A stretch of 64,000 bases of DNA from Burkholderia pyrrocinia (GTDB lineage: Bacteria > Pseudomonadota > Gammaproteobacteria > Burkholderiales > Burkholderiaceae), in NCBI RefSeq assembly GCF_022809715.1, contig NZ_CP094461.1:310001-374000 (forward strand), in the 5' to 3' direction. Position numbers and translations under genes: made by a program. Below the pieces are notes generated by a model. It searched no databases. It saw only the letters and a program-made list of their open reading frames with translations, and was not told the DNA's origin. Shown piece by piece: positions 45,108-56,026 of the stretch (position 1 is the first letter of the stretch; every line of letters begins with the position of its first letter).

Positions 45108-46316
45108 ATGATCAATATCCTCGTAGCTTCCGACGATACCGCGCGGCTCACGCAGATCGCGCGCCTCGTGGCCGACTGCGGACGCTATCGCGCGACACGC
45201 GCGACCGGACGGCCGTCGCAGATCGAGCACCGCACCGACGGGCTCGACGCGTTCGACATCCTGCTGATCGACGGCACGTCGACCGATCCGTCGGAGCTGT
45301 CGGCGATCGAGCGGATCTGCCGCGCGCACGCGGGCCTGACCTGCATCCTCGTGACGGCAGACACGTCGCCGCACGTGCTGCTGGACGCGATGCGCGCGGG
45401 CGCCCGCGACGTGCTGCAGTGGCCGCTCGATCGGCAGGCGCTCGGCAACGCGCTCGAGCGTGCCGCCGCGCAAAGCACGCGAAGCGACACCGACGATACG
45501 CGGATCGTGTCGTTCATGTCGTGCAAGGGCGGGGCCGGCACGAGCTTCGTCGCCAGCAACGTTGCGTTCGAGATCGCCGAGGGCTTCAAGCGCCGCGTGC
45601 TGCTGATCGACCTGAACCAGCAGTTCGCCGACGCGGCGTTCCTGGTCAGCGACGAAACCCCGCCGTCGACGCTGCCGCAGCTCTGCGCGCAGATCGAGCG
45701 GCTCGACAGCGCGTTTCTCGACGCGAGCGTCGCGCACGTGACCGAGAACTTCCACGTGCTCGCGGGCGCCGGCGATCCGGTCAAGGCCGCCGAGATGCGC
45801 GAGGACGCGCTCGAATGGATCCTCGGCGTCGCCGCGCCGCGCTACGACTTCGTGATCTTCGACATCGGCGTCGGCATCAATCCGCTGTCGATGGTCGCGC
45901 TCGATCGCAGCGACCAGATCCAGCTCGTGCTGCAGCCCGCGATGCCGCACGTGCGCGCCGGCCGCCGGCTGCTGGAAATCCTCGTGTCGCTCGGCTACTC
46001 GACCGACCAGATGCGACTGGTCGTGAACCGCGCGACGCGCGCGAGCGACCGGACCCGCACCGCGCTCGAGGAAGTGCTCGGCCTGCAGGCCGCCTGCATG
46101 ATTCCCGACGACGCCGACACCGTGCTCGAAGCGATCAACCAGGGCCATCCGGTGTCGCGGCTCGCGCGCGGCACCGCGGTCGCGCGTGCATTGCAGGGCT
46201 GTGCGAAGCAACTCGTCGACGGCGAAGTGCGCGCCGGACGCAGCGCGACGCGCAGCGAACCGCTGATGTCCCGGCTGTTCGGCCGCAAGGCCACGCCGAA
46301 GCTCAAGTCCATGTAA
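45108..46316 (+). CDS. cpaE: Pilus localisation ATPase CpaE/TadZ
   Basis: 402 residues. Residues 1-120 form a receiver-like domain without a convincing phospho-acceptor set (DILLIDGTSTDPSE), and residues 130-360 a ParA/MinD-like ATPase with the deviant Walker A SCKGGAGTSFVASN. TadZ marks the polar site of pilus assembly. The C-terminal tail is basic. Confidence 0.92.
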   Translation: MINILVASDDTARLTQIARLVADCGRYRATRATGRPSQIEHRTDGLDAFDILLIDGTSTDPSELSAIERICRAHAGLTCILVTADTSPHVLLDAMRAGARDVLQWPLDRQALGNALERAAAQSTRSDTDDTRIVSFMSCKGGAGTSFVASNVAFEIAEGFKRRVLLIDLNQQFADAAFLVSDETPPSTLPQLCAQIERLDSAFLDASVAHVTENFHVLAGAGDPVKAAEMREDALEWILGVAAPRYDFVIFDIGVGINPLSMVALDRSDQIQLVLQPAMPHVRAGRRLLEILVSLGYSTDQMRLVVNRATRASDRTRTALEEVLGLQAACMIPDDADTVLEAINQGHPVSRLARGTAVARALQGCAKQLVDGEVRAGRSATRSEPLMSRLFGRKATPKLKSM

Positions 46317-46334
46317 ATCTCTCGGGGAACCGTC

Positions 46335-47702
<1,368 letters not shown>

Positions 47703-47735
47703 CGACATGGCGCCGTTTGCTGCCGGGGAGGCTTC

Positions 47736-48713
47736 ATGAACACGATCTTTTACGGTTTTGTGATTCTCACCTTCGTCGCGGTCGTGCTCGCGATCGAAGG
47801 TGTCTATCAATGGTGGAACGCGCGGCACGGCGCCGCCGCGCGCCGGATCGAATCGCGCATTCGCGCGATGTCGGCCGGCGGCAACGTGCAGGAGGAGCGG
47901 CTGTCGATCCTGAAGAAGCGGATGCTCGACGAATCGAAGCCGTTCGACCGGCTGCTGCTACGCGTGCCGCGCGTGCACTCGCTCGATCTCGTGATCCAGC
48001 AATCGGGCCTCGACTGGACGCTTCCGAAGCTGATCGTGCTCAGCGTGGTGTTCGCGGCGTTCACATGGCTCGTGCTGAGCCTCGCCACGCTGCCGCAACT
48101 GGCAGCGCTGCCGGGCGCGCTGTTTGCCGGGTGCCTGCCGACGATGTACGTGATGCGCTGCCGTGCGCGCCGGATGCTCAAGCTCGAGCGGCAGCTGCCG
48201 GACATCTGCGACATGATCGCGCGCGCACTGCGTTCCGGTCATTCGTTCACTGGCACGCTCGGGATGGTCGGCGACGAGTTTCCCGATCCGATGGGCGGCG
48301 AGTTCCGGATCACGTTCGACGAAGTCAACTACGGCGTGTCGCTGCACGACGCGCTGATGAACCTCGCGACGCGCGTGCCGGTGCAGGATCTGCGCTACTT
48401 CGTGATCGCGGTGCTGATCCAGCGCGAGACGGGCGGCAACCTGGCCGAGCTGCTCGACAGCATCGCGGCGCTGATCCGCGAGCGCTTCAAGCTGTTCGAC
48501 AAGGTGCGCGTGCTGTCGGCGGAAGGGCGGCTGTCGGCGTGGATTCTCGGGCTGCTGCCGTTCGGCACCGCCGCGGTGATGGCGTTGCTGAACCGCGAGT
48601 TCCTGTCCGTGCTCTGGGAGGATCCGGCAGGGATCAAGATGGTCGGCGGGATGCTGGTGTCGATGCTCTTCGGCCTGTTCTGGATCCGCCGGATTGTCCG
48701 GATTCGCGTCTGA
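47736..48713 (+). CDS. tadB: Inner-membrane platform protein TadB
   Basis: 325 residues with a type II secretion GspF domain (LERQLPDICDMIARALRSGHSFTGTLGMVGDEFPDPMGGEF) between two pairs of membrane helices. TadB and TadC form the platform on which CpaF acts. GGGGAGG lies upstream of ATG 47736. Confidence 0.94.
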   Translation: MNTIFYGFVILTFVAVVLAIEGVYQWWNARHGAAARRIESRIRAMSAGGNVQEERLSILKKRMLDESKPFDRLLLRVPRVHSLDLVIQQSGLDWTLPKLIVLSVVFAAFTWLVLSLATLPQLAALPGALFAGCLPTMYVMRCRARRMLKLERQLPDICDMIARALRSGHSFTGTLGMVGDEFPDPMGGEFRITFDEVNYGVSLHDALMNLATRVPVQDLRYFVIAVLIQRETGGNLAELLDSIAALIRERFKLFDKVRVLSAEGRLSAWILGLLPFGTAAVMALLNREFLSVLWEDPAGIKMVGGMLVSMLFGLFWIRRIVRIRV

Positions 48714-48750
48714 CGTGCGAGTCGAATAACGAACCGTTTGCGAGGCTGTC

Positions 48751-49731
48751 ATGCAAAATCTGAACGTGGTCCAGGCCGTGATGCTGGGCGGCTTGTTCAT
48801 CTTCGTGGCCGGCGGGGTGCTCGTCGCGATGCTGCTGTTCGCGCCGCGCAGCATCCAGCGCCGGCTCCAGCAGGCCGGCGGGGCCGGTGCGGGCGTGGGT
48901 GCCGTCGCGGGCCCGGGCGACGGCGACGATCTGGCGTCGCGCTGGGTCGCGAAGCTGGTCGATCTGTCCACCCCGATCTCGAAGCTGTCGGTGCCGAAGG
49001 AGGGCTGGGAGAATTCGCCGCTGCGCGTCCGGCTCATGAATGCCGGATGGCGCAACCAGAGCGCGGCCGCGCTGTATTTCACCGCGAAGACGGTGCTCGC
49101 GCTCGCGTTGCCGTGCATGGCGCTGCTGGGGCTGGTCACGACCAAGCTCGGCGACGAGCGCGCGCTGTTGTCGGCCATCCTCGTGGCGCTCGCCGGCATC
49201 GGCTACTACATCCCGAACATCGTGCTGTCGCAGCGGGTCAAGGTGCGCCAGCAGACGATCTTCGAGGATTTTCCGGACGCGCTCGACCTGCTGACGGTGT
49301 GCGTCGAAGCGGGGCTCGGGCTCGACGCGGCGCTGATGCGGGTGAGCGAGGAGCTGCGGTTTCGCAGCGAGGTGGTCGCAGGCGAACTCGACCTGCTGCT
49401 GCTCGAGATGCGCTCCGGCTTCACGAAGGAGACGGCGCTGCGCAATTTCGCGCTGCGCACCGGCGTCGAGGACATCGAGTCGTTCTGCGCGATGCTGATC
49501 CAGGCCGATCGCTTCGGCACGAGCATCAGCGAATCGCTGCGCGTGCTGTCGGACATGCTGCGCACGCGGCGGCGGATGCGCGCGGAAGAGCGTGCGGCGA
49601 AGATCGCGCTGAAGCTGCTGTTCCCGCTGATCTTCTGCATTTTTCCCGCGCTGATGCTGGTGCTGCTCGGGCCGGCGATGATTCACGTCTATCGCGTGCT
49701 GCTGCCGACGTTCGTCAGCATCGCGCCGTGA
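48751..49731 (+). CDS. tadC: Inner-membrane platform protein TadC
   Basis: 326 residues with the second GspF-type domain (FEDFPDALDLLTVCVEAGLGLDAALMRVSEELRF, then RFGTSISESLRVLSDMLRTRRRMRAEERAAKIALKLLFPLIFCIFPALMLVLLGPA). It is the last recognisable tad gene; no TPR protein TadD follows, unlike most tad loci. Confidence 0.94.
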   Translation: MQNLNVVQAVMLGGLFIFVAGGVLVAMLLFAPRSIQRRLQQAGGAGAGVGAVAGPGDGDDLASRWVAKLVDLSTPISKLSVPKEGWENSPLRVRLMNAGWRNQSAAALYFTAKTVLALALPCMALLGLVTTKLGDERALLSAILVALAGIGYYIPNIVLSQRVKVRQQTIFEDFPDALDLLTVCVEAGLGLDAALMRVSEELRFRSEVVAGELDLLLLEMRSGFTKETALRNFALRTGVEDIESFCAMLIQADRFGTSISESLRVLSDMLRTRRRMRAEERAAKIALKLLFPLIFCIFPALMLVLLGPAMIHVYRVLLPTFVSIAP

Positions 49732-50427
49732 GCGGCGGACACGCGCGGCTTCGAGCGCAGCGCCAGAGGTTTTGCGTGCCGGCCCCGACACACGCGCCGG
49801 CCGGCACGGCAACAGGCTTCATGGAGGCTCCCTCCCCAGGCGGCGCCGCGAGACAGGTCGACCATAGCGGCGTCAATGCAACCTGGACCCATGGTCGGCC
49901 ATGGAGCAAGCCGTAGTCCACCGCCCTCATCGGCTGCCCCCTACTGCTAACCCTGAAGGCCCCGTTGCCGGCATTGCGCCGGCGCGGTTAAAAGCGACGG
50001 AAAACGCTGAACACCCGCAGACGAATTAATCCAATTCAATAATGCGCGGGATTGTTCATTGAGTTGTTGATTGCGATTGCTTTCCGTTCGTTATTTACGC
50101 ACCCGCGGGAAAACGACGGTTGACGAAACGCCAGATTCATTGAAGGCAATTTGTAATCTCTGTCGCGCGCCCCGTCCCGCCAGCAGGCAGCCAGAACGGC
50201 ACGGTTCGGCGCTTCACGCGCACCGGCGCCATGCGCGCTATCCGAAAATCTCCTTGAAATCTCCGGTGCCAATTTCTAGCATTATTCAAAATCGAACTCG
50301 TATGACGGTATGAACACGAAAAACGTCACGCATACCGGAAAGACCGAACAAAAACACTTGAAAATCAAGAGACTGCCCGACAATACGGAAAACAGGCCAG
50401 TTACGCACGATCAAGGCCGGGGGAATC
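49732..50427. other. Intergenic region after the Tad locus
   Basis: No convincing gene. 50000-50330 is AT-richer than the flanks and probably holds the promoter of the downstream operon. No clear terminator was recognised after tadC. Confidence 0.45.
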
Positions 50428-50550
50428 ATGAACGAGCAATCAGCGACAAGCACGCAGCCTGACGCTTCATCGAGCCGGCGTCCACGGGCCTCGGACGGCC
50501 CCGCGAATCCGCCGCGCATCCTTCCCGGTCCGCTTCCTCCCGATTCCTGA
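50428..50550 (+). CDS. Candidate 40-residue leader peptide (uncertain)
   Basis: ATG 50428 follows a GGGGGAATC ribosome-site-like stretch and opens 40 codons starting MNEQSATSTQPDASSSRRPR, Pro/Ser/Arg-rich, ending PLPPDS. No export signal or known family. It could be an expressed leader for the molybdenum hydroxylase operon 155 bases downstream, or chance. Confidence 0.3.
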   Translation: MNEQSATSTQPDASSSRRPRASDGPANPPRILPGPLPPDS

Positions 50551-50704
50551 CTACCGGCGCGTACCACCGCGCCCGCAAGACCGTTTCCGCACCGACTCCA
50601 GCACCGCGAAGCGCACGCGCAGCGGCCCGCGCACGGCCGGCGCGGCGGCGCGCGTCGCGCATCGACGGTGCCCCAGCCATGACAAATCGAACGAGGGACG
50701 CAGC

Positions 50705-53440
50705 ATGGCCATCGATGTGCCTGTGACACGCCGGACGTTTCTGAAGCTGGCCGGGAGCGGCGCTGTCGTCGCGATCTCGATCACCCATTTGCCGGCGCTG
50801 GCGCTCGACGCCGGCGAGCAGGCCGATACCGGCGCGAGCGGGCCGAGCTGGGCGCCGGTGCCCGGCAAGGCGCGGTGGCGCATCGACGGGATGCCGAAGG
50901 TCACGGGCCAGAAAATCTACGCGCGCGATTTCAAGTCGCGCGACTTCGTCGGCTGGCCGCAGCAGGAGAACTGGCTCTATGCGCTGCGGTGCGGCCGCGT
51001 CGACGCCGTGTACGAAGGCTACGACCTCGGCGTGCTGCCGGCCGAGCTGCGGCCGATCGCCGTCGTCGACAACGCGCTGCTGAGCGCGCGGCGGATTCCG
51101 CTTGCGCCGGTCCCCGACCCGATCGCGAACCAGGACATCTACTGGCTCGCACGGCCCGGCCATCCGGCGGACTGCTACGGGCAACCGGCCGCGCTGCTGA
51201 TCTTCGAGAACTTCGATGTCTATCGTCGCGCGAGGAAGCTGCTCGATTTCAACGACAGCGTGATCCGCTACGGCGCGGCGGTCGACCGCTCGGCAGCCGC
51301 ACAGCCCGTGCCGTATACGCCGGTGACCATCTACGTGCGCGACGACGAACGCGGTTTCAACTACGTGAACAACTACCGGACCGACAGCAGCGGCAAGCCG
51401 ACCGCGCAATACCTGAAGGAACGCGAGGAGGCTGTCGTCAACATCGACGCGACGATTGCGCGCAACGCGGCCTCCGGTGCGTGGATCGGCGTGCGCGCGA
51501 CCGGCAACGACGGCTTCGAGACGCCGGCGATGGACCCGATGTTCATGGAGCCCGAAGCGGGGCTCGCATGGTACGACGCATCCGCCGCGAAAATGGGCCT
51601 CGTCCTCGGCACGCAATCGGCGTACGACGATGCGACCGGCGCCTGCGCGCTGTTCGACGGCAGCGCCATTCCGGTGAAGGAGGCGCATGTGATCGCGTGT
51701 TATCCGGGCGGCGGTTTCGGCGGACGCGACAAGTCCTACTTCCCGCTGTATCTGGCGCTCGCCGCGCCGTTCGCGAAGGGCGCGCTGCGCTGGCAGCAGT
51801 CGCGCTACGAACAGTTCCAGGTCGGCCTGAAGCGCTGCGAGACCCAATTCTCCGAATCGCTGTGGTTCAACCGCCGCGGCAAGCTCGAAGCGATCACGTG
51901 CGACTTCCTGATGAACGGCGGCGGCAAGAAGAACCTGTCGCCGTACGTCGCGCAGCTCGCCGCGTTGAGCGCGATGAGCTGCTACGAGATTCCGCGCGCA
52001 CGCGCGCAGGCAGCGTCGACCTACACGCGCGAAGTGTTCGGCGGATCGCAGCGCGGCTTCGGCGGGCCGCAGGCGTTCATGGCGATCGAGACGCTGATGG
52101 ACGAGGCTGCGCGCCGGCTCGGGCTTTCGCCGTTCGCGATCCGCCGCGCCAACTTTCTCGGCAACGCACCCCGTCTCGGCAAGGGGCGTGCGATCACGGG
52201 CGCGCCGATCCTGTTCGACCTGCAGCTCGACGCGCTGCTCGACCGGCTCGAGCGGCATCCGTTGTGGCGCGACCACGAGCGCACGCGTGCGGAGCGCGGC
52301 GCGCGCAACCTCCGGTACGGCGTCGGCCTCGCGATGGCGAACGAGGCATACGGAACGTCCGGGGACGGGATGTTCGGGATGGTGCAGATCCTGCCCGACA
52401 GCAGGCTGCGCGTGGTCACGCCGTATACCGACATGGGCAACGGCGCGGCCACGACGCTCGGTCTCGCACCGGCCGAATTTCTCGGGCAGAACGCGCAAAC
52501 GATTGCGATGAGCGAGATCGGACCGTTCAACGCGCTCGGGCTCACGCGTTCGAGCAATCCGGCGGCCAACTCGAAGACGGTGCGCTACACGTACGGCTCG
52601 TCGAGCGCCTGTCTCGGCGCATTCCATCAGTACCACGCGGTGAAGGGGGCCGCGCAGGCGCTGTTCCTGCAAAGCGTGCTGCCGGCCGCTCGCGCATGGT
52701 GGGGCGTGCCGGTGCGGGCCGAGGACGTGCGCTGGGTCGATCGCGCGCTCGTCGCGAACGGCCTCGCGCCGATTCCGTGGCCGGCGCTGCTCGGCACGAT
52801 CGCGAAGCTGGGCCTGCAGACGGTTGCCGCCGTGCATGCGAGTTATGCCGGGTACTTCTGGAAGGGCACGTATCCGTTCGCGTCCGGCAGTGCGCAAGTC
52901 GACTACGACTATGTGGCGGTCGGCCTCGATCCGTATTACCTGACGCCGCTGTCGCGCACGCTGCAGGCGCCGCCGGTCGACACGACCCTCTACGGGCGCA
53001 CGACCTATGCGCCGTCGGCGGCGCTCGTCGCCGCGTCCGTCGATCCGGCGACCGGGCGCGTGAAGGTCGAACGCGTGGTGACGGCCGTGAGCGTCGGCCG
53101 GCAGCTTGCGCCGGCGCTCGTCGAAGGGCAGTCGCAGGGCGCGGTGGCGATGGGGATCGGCAACGTGCTGACCGAGACGTGCCCGCTAGGTCCCGACGGG
53201 CCGGGCGGCGGCAGATGGAACCTCGACCGCTACGAGGTGACGCGTCTGCCGGACATTCCCGCGCAGGAACTGATCGCGCTGCCGCCGCCCGGCGGCGATC
53301 CCGCGAATGCGCGCGGCATCGCGGAAGCGGTGATGTGCCCGATCGCGCCGGCGCTGCTCAATGCGCTGGCGATGGCGACGGGGCGGCGGTTCCGGGTGAC
53401 GCCGGTGACGCCGGACAAGATTCGGGAGGCACTGCGATGA
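50705..53440 (+). CDS. Molybdenum hydroxylase large subunit (xanthine dehydrogenase family, Tat-exported)
   Basis: 911 residues. A twin-arginine signal TRRTFLKLAGSGAVVAIS begins at residue 8, so this subunit is moved folded into the periplasm. The body has the xanthine-oxidase family molybdopterin-binding repeats (CYPGGGFGGRDKSYFP, GGSQRGFGGPQAFMAIETLMDEAA, QGAVAMGIGNVL) and the late GIAEAVMCPIAPALLNALAMATGRRFRVTPVTPDKI, where the catalytic Glu of the GxxE motif is kept but the usual GVGE is GIAE. It resembles isoquinoline/nicotinate-type oxidoreductases. The 2Fe-2S subunit overlaps it by four bases; there is no FAD subunit. Confidence 0.92.
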   Translation: MAIDVPVTRRTFLKLAGSGAVVAISITHLPALALDAGEQADTGASGPSWAPVPGKARWRIDGMPKVTGQKIYARDFKSRDFVGWPQQENWLYALRCGRVDAVYEGYDLGVLPAELRPIAVVDNALLSARRIPLAPVPDPIANQDIYWLARPGHPADCYGQPAALLIFENFDVYRRARKLLDFNDSVIRYGAAVDRSAAAQPVPYTPVTIYVRDDERGFNYVNNYRTDSSGKPTAQYLKEREEAVVNIDATIARNAASGAWIGVRATGNDGFETPAMDPMFMEPEAGLAWYDASAAKMGLVLGTQSAYDDATGACALFDGSAIPVKEAHVIACYPGGGFGGRDKSYFPLYLALAAPFAKGALRWQQSRYEQFQVGLKRCETQFSESLWFNRRGKLEAITCDFLMNGGGKKNLSPYVAQLAALSAMSCYEIPRARAQAASTYTREVFGGSQRGFGGPQAFMAIETLMDEAARRLGLSPFAIRRANFLGNAPRLGKGRAITGAPILFDLQLDALLDRLERHPLWRDHERTRAERGARNLRYGVGLAMANEAYGTSGDGMFGMVQILPDSRLRVVTPYTDMGNGAATTLGLAPAEFLGQNAQTIAMSEIGPFNALGLTRSSNPAANSKTVRYTYGSSSACLGAFHQYHAVKGAAQALFLQSVLPAARAWWGVPVRAEDVRWVDRALVANGLAPIPWPALLGTIAKLGLQTVAAVHASYAGYFWKGTYPFASGSAQVDYDYVAVGLDPYYLTPLSRTLQAPPVDTTLYGRTTYAPSAALVAASVDPATGRVKVERVVTAVSVGRQLAPALVEGQSQGAVAMGIGNVLTETCPLGPDGPGGGRWNLDRYEVTRLPDIPAQELIALPPPGGDPANARGIAEAVMCPIAPALLNALAMATGRRFRVTPVTPDKIREALR

Positions 53441-53955
53441 GCGATCCGGTCCGCATGCATGTGAACGGCAAACCCGTCGAAGCGGCCGCCGCCGACGGCG
53501 ACATGAACCTCATCGATTTCCTGCACGAGCGACAGGACCTGACGGGCACGAAGCTGTGCTGCGGCATCGGCGTGTGCCGCGCGTGCACGGTCGGCGTGCG
53601 CAACACGCCCGATGCGCCGATGGAAAAGACGCTGTCGTGCTCGACTCCGGTCAGCGCGATGGCCGGCATGCACGTGTACACGATCGAAGGGCTCGCGCAG
53701 GGCGGCACGCTGTCGCCGCTGCAGCAGAGCTTTCTCGAATCGTTCGCGTTCCAGTGCGGCTATTGTGCGTCGGGATTCCTGATGGCCGCGACCGCGATGC
53801 TCGATCACCTGCGCGTGCAGCCGGTGCACGCCGGCGAACTGGACGCGATGATCGAGACGTGGGTGGGCGGCAACGTATGCCGCTGCACCGGCTACGTCAA
53901 ATATATCGAGGCGATTCGCAAGGTGGCGATGCACTACACGAAGGGGGCGGCATGA
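53437..53955 (+). CDS. 2Fe-2S small subunit of the molybdenum hydroxylase
   Basis: 172 residues. Plant-type ferredoxin cluster ligands in GTKLCCGIGVCRACTVGVR plus LSCSTPV, and the second helical cluster in FQCGYCASGFLMAATAML and GGNVCRCTGYVKYIEAI. It carries electrons from the molybdenum site toward the cytochrome encoded next. It probably hitch-hikes through Tat with the large subunit. Overlaps of four bases on both sides show tight coupling. Confidence 0.95.
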   Translation: MSDPVRMHVNGKPVEAAAADGDMNLIDFLHERQDLTGTKLCCGIGVCRACTVGVRNTPDAPMEKTLSCSTPVSAMAGMHVYTIEGLAQGGTLSPLQQSFLESFAFQCGYCASGFLMAATAMLDHLRVQPVHAGELDAMIETWVGGNVCRCTGYVKYIEAIRKVAMHYTKGAA

Positions 53956-54926
53956 CGATCCGAACCTGCGTCGTCGCGCTGGCGATGCTGCTGGCCGCGC
54001 CTGCCGCATTCGCGGCGGAAGGCGGCGATGCGTCGCTGCTCGAATACGCGCAGCAGTGCACCGACGAAATCGGCGAGATTCCCGCGTTCGACTGCAACAG
54101 CGGCACCGACGTGCCGATCACCGTCAATGGCCGCGTGCCCGCGCGATATGCGGCGCACATGACCTGCGATCGCCCGGCGCTGTTGCCGTATGAAGCGCCG
54201 ACGTCCGGGCAATGCACGCCTTATTCGAAGATTCTCGATCTTTCGCACGGCGACACGCAGATATCGGCGTTTTGCCGCCGCAAGCAGATCCGCGCGAACC
54301 GGAGCCCGTATTACGACGAAGTCGATATCGTGCTGCACCATGCGGGCAACGGCAAGACCTGCTGGTTTCATGCGGAACGGGGCGGCACGGCCGGCATGAA
54401 CGCGTCGCGCGTGCCGCCGCCGAACGAGAAGACGCCGCCGCCCGGCCATCCGTCGGCGGTGGAATTCTGGTGGAAGCCCGCCGCGACCGCGACGAAGCGC
54501 TGCGCGGCGTGCCATGACGCGAGCCCGGTCATGTACAGCCCGTGGATCGGGCAGGTGTGGAACAAGGTGCCGACCGATCCGTGGGGCAAGTACATCAATC
54601 TCGGCGCCGATTTCGCATCGTTTACATCGCATGCGATCAGCACGCCGGGTAATACCTGCATCGGCTGTCACCGGATCGGCAACCGGAACAGTTGCGAGAT
54701 CTACGTGCCGCTCGCCGCCGGGAGGCTGCCGCCGCCGAAAGGCAGCAACGAGCTCGCGAGCAGTTATCCGCTGACGCACTGGATGCCGATCGACAACAAC
54801 CGCAGCCTCGCCGAATGGAATGCGGCCAACGCGAAGTCGGTGAGCGACTTGCTCGAGTGCTGCTCGGCGCGGGGCAAGAACGATCCGAAGTGCACGTTCA
54901 CGCCGGCGGCGCAGGCGGCGAAGTAG
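53952..54926 (+). CDS. Diheme c-type cytochrome, electron acceptor
   Basis: 324 residues. A Sec signal (MTIRTCVVALAMLLAAPAAFAAEGG) and two heme-binding motifs, CAACH near residue 182 and CIGCH near residue 237. Ten or more further cysteines (for example LLECCSARGKNDPKC) suggest disulfides. It likely passes electrons from the 2Fe-2S subunit to the respiratory chain, replacing the FAD subunit of soluble enzymes. The domain order differs from standard NicB-type triheme proteins, so it may be a distinct cytochrome type. Confidence 0.85.
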   Translation: MTIRTCVVALAMLLAAPAAFAAEGGDASLLEYAQQCTDEIGEIPAFDCNSGTDVPITVNGRVPARYAAHMTCDRPALLPYEAPTSGQCTPYSKILDLSHGDTQISAFCRRKQIRANRSPYYDEVDIVLHHAGNGKTCWFHAERGGTAGMNASRVPPPNEKTPPPGHPSAVEFWWKPAATATKRCAACHDASPVMYSPWIGQVWNKVPTDPWGKYINLGADFASFTSHAISTPGNTCIGCHRIGNRNSCEIYVPLAAGRLPPPKGSNELASSYPLTHWMPIDNNRSLAEWNAANAKSVSDLLECCSARGKNDPKCTFTPAAQAAK

Positions 54927-55033
54927 TTCGTTTTCCTTGACGATGGATTTTCAGGCTGCGGCGGGCGGGGCGAACGAATCGCGCCGTTCGTGCCACCCGG
55001 TTTGCATACCCGCCGCTTCGCCGCTTCGTCGCG

Positions 55034-55990
55034 TTACTGGAAGTGATGCACATAGCGCAGCACCATCCGCGTCCCCTGCGGCCGGTTGCGCGCCTGGAAC
55101 TCGAAGTACGTATTGAACAGCAGGTGATCGTGCGGCGAGAAGCTGACCATGGCGCCCGGGCCGATCGCCAGCACGGCCTCGCGCGTACCGGGCACGTCCT
55201 GCCCGTTTTCCTTCATGTCGGTGGTCTGGCGCAGCCAGTAGCCGTTGAGCCCCAGCCGCAGGCCCGGGCGCACTTCATATTCGGTCGCGAAGTTCGCATG
55301 GATCGCCTGGCCGGCCCGGGTCGACGTCACGTCGGGGCCGAGCGACGCGGCCGGCTGATGGTTGGTCGCGTTCCACAGATAGTGCAGGCGCCACGACACG
55401 GTCCATTTCGGCGTCAGCCACAGCGTCGCCGCCCAGTACGGGTCGAACGACCAGAAATGGCTGCCCGGGTTGATCGCGCGCGACGGATCGTACGCGCCGG
55501 TCGGCGCGATGAACTGGAATTCCACGCGCTGCGCGAAGCGCGGCCCCTGCGCGCCCATCACCGGGTCGAACTGGATGAACGGGCCGATCAGCAGATCGCC
55601 GAAACCGGCTCGCGAATTCAGCGCGACGTTGCCGATGCCGTCGTCGGTACGTGCTGACGCGATCCACGGCAGGATCACGTCGAGGCCCGGATGCATGCCG
55701 GCGAACGTCAGCGGCGACTGATAGACGAGCTGGCTCAGGCCCGCGAACAGGTCGATGTCCTGCTTCGGCAGGCCGACCTTGTTGCCGGCATTGTCGTTGA
55801 CGCGGCCGGCCGTGTAGTACTGCAGGTACTGCGTGCCGTACCAGCCGGAGCCGGCCGGCGGCATCCCGTCGAGGAAGCTGGTCATGCCGAGGTTGACCGG
55901 CGGCAGGTCGGCCGCGTTGGCCGACGCGTGACCGGCCATGCCGGCGATCGCGAGGCCTGCGGCGACGAGCAGGCGAGAGCCGAGTTTCAT
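55034..55990 (-). CDS. Outer-membrane channel, phenol-degradation meta-pathway family
   Basis: 318 residues. A signal peptide (RLLVAAGLAIAGMAGHASANA) and alternating beta-strands ending in VLRYVHHFQ, a C-terminal Phe-type porin signature one residue before the end. This matches the MetA-pathway-of-phenol-degradation family of aromatic-compound channels. CCAGGAGG lies upstream of ATG 55990. It is the last gene of the indole-type operon, 36 bases after the flavin reductase, so it likely admits the aromatic substrate. Confidence 0.88.
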   Translation of the reverse strand: MKLGSRLLVAAGLAIAGMAGHASANAADLPPVNLGMTSFLDGMPPAGSGWYGTQYLQYYTAGRVNDNAGNKVGLPKQDIDLFAGLSQLVYQSPLTFAGMHPGLDVILPWIASARTDDGIGNVALNSRAGFGDLLIGPFIQFDPVMGAQGPRFAQRVEFQFIAPTGAYDPSRAINPGSHFWSFDPYWAATLWLTPKWTVSWRLHYLWNATNHQPAASLGPDVTSTRAGQAIHANFATEYEVRPGLRLGLNGYWLRQTTDMKENGQDVPGTREAVLAIGPGAMVSFSPHDHLLFNTYFEFQARNRPQGTRMVLRYVHHFQ

Positions 55991-56026
55991 GTTCACCACC
56001 TCCTGGATATTTATTTGTATAACTAA

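Noticed and set aside
50875..53955. Frame joining the molybdenum hydroxylase region to the 2Fe-2S subunit
   Set aside because: Only its last 172 residues are real (start at 53437); the rest is the wrong frame of the large subunit gene.
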